Shown: piece by piece, positions 33,109 to 33,860 of the stretch | How the letters are laid out: each line of letters begins with the position of its first letter | Position numbering within the stretch: the stretch's first letter is position 1 | Assembly: GCA_031269335.1 (NCBI GenBank) | Contig: JAISZI010000088.1 | Coordinates: forward strand, 1 to 33,860 | Origin: Puniceicoccales bacterium | Lineage (GTDB): Bacteria; Verrucomicrobiota; Verrucomicrobiia; Opitutales; UBA953 | DNA: 33,860 nucleotides | Reading direction: 5' to 3' | The notes under the pieces: generated by a model | Seen by the model: only the letters and a program-made list of their open reading frames with translations | Told to the model about the DNA's origin: nothing | The model's database searches: none | Program-made: the position numbers and the translations under genes

Positions 33109-33236
33109 GTATAGGTCATTGTCCCAGTCGAAAGCACCTTTCCATTCTTCGACGCGGCGGATTTTGCCGTGTCTGCCGGATCTCACGAAGTTGATTTTGC
33201 CGAGTTTCGGTGCTTCTTTGGCGGCATGTCATCCAT
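33100..33236 (-). pseudogene. Possible broken small gene, C-terminal remnant
   Basis: On the minus strand a protein-like tail reads KEAPKLGKINFVRSGRHGK then IRRVEEWKGAFDWDNDLYSI, with a stop at 33100. It has no start codon in its own frame. An ATG (MDDMPP) at 33236 lies in another frame, so one frameshift would restore a gene of about 45 residues. It overlaps the ends of both plus-strand neighbours. I cannot name it. Confidence 0.3.
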
Positions 33237-33860
33237 TGCGAATTGCCTCGTAGAAGAGACATGGGCGTTGTCGGCGAAGCTGGGGGCGGAGCGATTCGCC
33301 GCGCCGGTGGAATACGTTTACAACCCGCTCGATTATGCGCGTGCGGTTCACGAAACGTATTTGCGGAGCTTCGCAAATGGACGCAAACGGGTGATTTTTC
33401 TGGGAATGAATCCCGGTCCGTTTGGCATGGCGCAAACAGGGGTTCCGTTCGGGGAAGTGGCTGCGGTGCGCGACTTTATGAAAATCTCTGGAATGGTAGG
33501 CAAACCGCCACGCGAGCATCCGGCGAAAACCGTGGACGGCTTCGCATGCAAGCGCTCGGAGGTCAGCGGACGGCGTCTCTGGGGGCTGTTCGCTGAGCGG
33601 TTTGGGAGCGCGAAATGCTTTTTTGAAGAACACTATGTCCATAATTATTGTCCCTTGCTTTTTCTTCAAAACACTAAGCAGGGTAAGAATTTATCTCTGG
33701 ATCAATTGCGAGTCGGCGAGCAGGATCGGGTAAATGTGCTGTGCGACGCCTTTTTGCGCGTTTTGGTTACCGCGATGCAGCCGGAATTTGTTATTGGCGT
33801 AGGCGGTTTCGCAGAACGCCGCGCCCGTGAGGCAGTAGCGGGTTTCCCCGTGCGCATCGG
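33226..33860 (+). CDS. SMUG1-type uracil-DNA glycosylase (cut by window edge)
   Basis: 211 codons are visible, and the frame runs off the right edge. YVYNPLDYARAVHETYLRSF (30-49) precedes FLGMNPGPFGMAQTGVPFGE (58-77), in which N62 is the catalytic-type Asn of SMUG1. RSEVSGRRLWG at 110-120 and the HNYCPLLF segment at 139-146 are also diagnostic. The second catalytic loop (HPSPR) lies outside the window. The enzyme removes uracil and oxidised pyrimidines from DNA in base excision repair. I start it at the ATG at 33226. SMUG1 is otherwise mainly eukaryotic, with scattered bacterial homologues. Confidence 0.93.
   Translation, partial: MSSIANCLVEETWALSAKLGAERFAAPVEYVYNPLDYARAVHETYLRSFANGRKRVIFLGMNPGPFGMAQTGVPFGEVAAVRDFMKISGMVGKPPREHPAKTVDGFACKRSEVSGRRLWGLFAERFGSAKCFFEEHYVHNYCPLLFLQNTKQGKNLSLDQLRVGEQDRVNVLCDAFLRVLVTAMQPEFVIGVGGFAERRAREAVAGFPVRI

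Overview
The window is a GC-rich bacterial chromosome segment of about 34 kb that reads like a Verrucomicrobiota genome, most likely Opitutales/Opitutaceae. This is inferred from three things: the gene content (McsA/McsB, DUF1080, GH127 and GH106 glycosidases, squalene-type isoprenoid genes), the near absence of Shine-Dalgarno sites, and a dense family of double-hairpin extragenic repeats. No taxonomic marker is decisive.

Layout: (1) 1-375 is the right end of an IS66-family insertion sequence, which lands inside a repeat hairpin. (2) 376-1206 is an array of eleven complete REP-like palindromes. (3) 1318-1393 is tRNA-Lys(CUU). (4) 1434-8726, all minus strand: mcsB and mcsA, a GlcD-type FAD oxidase, thioredoxin, a proline-rich one-helix protein, transketolase, and a secreted DUF1080 protein. 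(5) 8904-11105 (+): a fused squalene-pathway gene joining HpnD-like synthase and HpnE-like oxidoreductase domains. (6) 11164-15119 (-): an unrecognised protein of about 600 aa, hisD, and a LolA-like secreted protein. (7) 15356-16288 (+): an RlmI-like methyltransferase, convergent with the copper ATPase copA (16322-18601, -). (8) A 426-bp non-coding gap with strong hairpins, then farnesyl diphosphate synthase and leuD (+). (9) 20602-21367: repeats plus a frameshifted phage-like small gene. (10) 21368-26459 (-): exported GH127 and GH106 enzymes, probably for plant pectin side chains. (11) 26747-30222 (-): prmA and glycogen phosphorylase. (12) 30348-32485 (-): an EcoRI-family adenine methyltransferase translationally coupled to a DUF262-HNH protein, a restriction-modification-like module. 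(13) 32486-33225: a structured intergenic region with a 52-aa membrane protein. (14) 33226-end (+): SMUG1-type uracil-DNA glycosylase, cut by the window edge.

The FPP synthase and the HpnD/HpnE fusion together would carry C5 units to squalene. GH127, GH106 and possibly DUF1080 suggest use of plant glycans. Glycogen phosphorylase and transketolase are central carbon enzymes. The most promising candidates for something undescribed are the methyltransferase/DUF262-HNH module with a perfect 10-bp inverted repeat touching its start codon, the structured gap at 18835-18960, and the two-hairpin repeat family.
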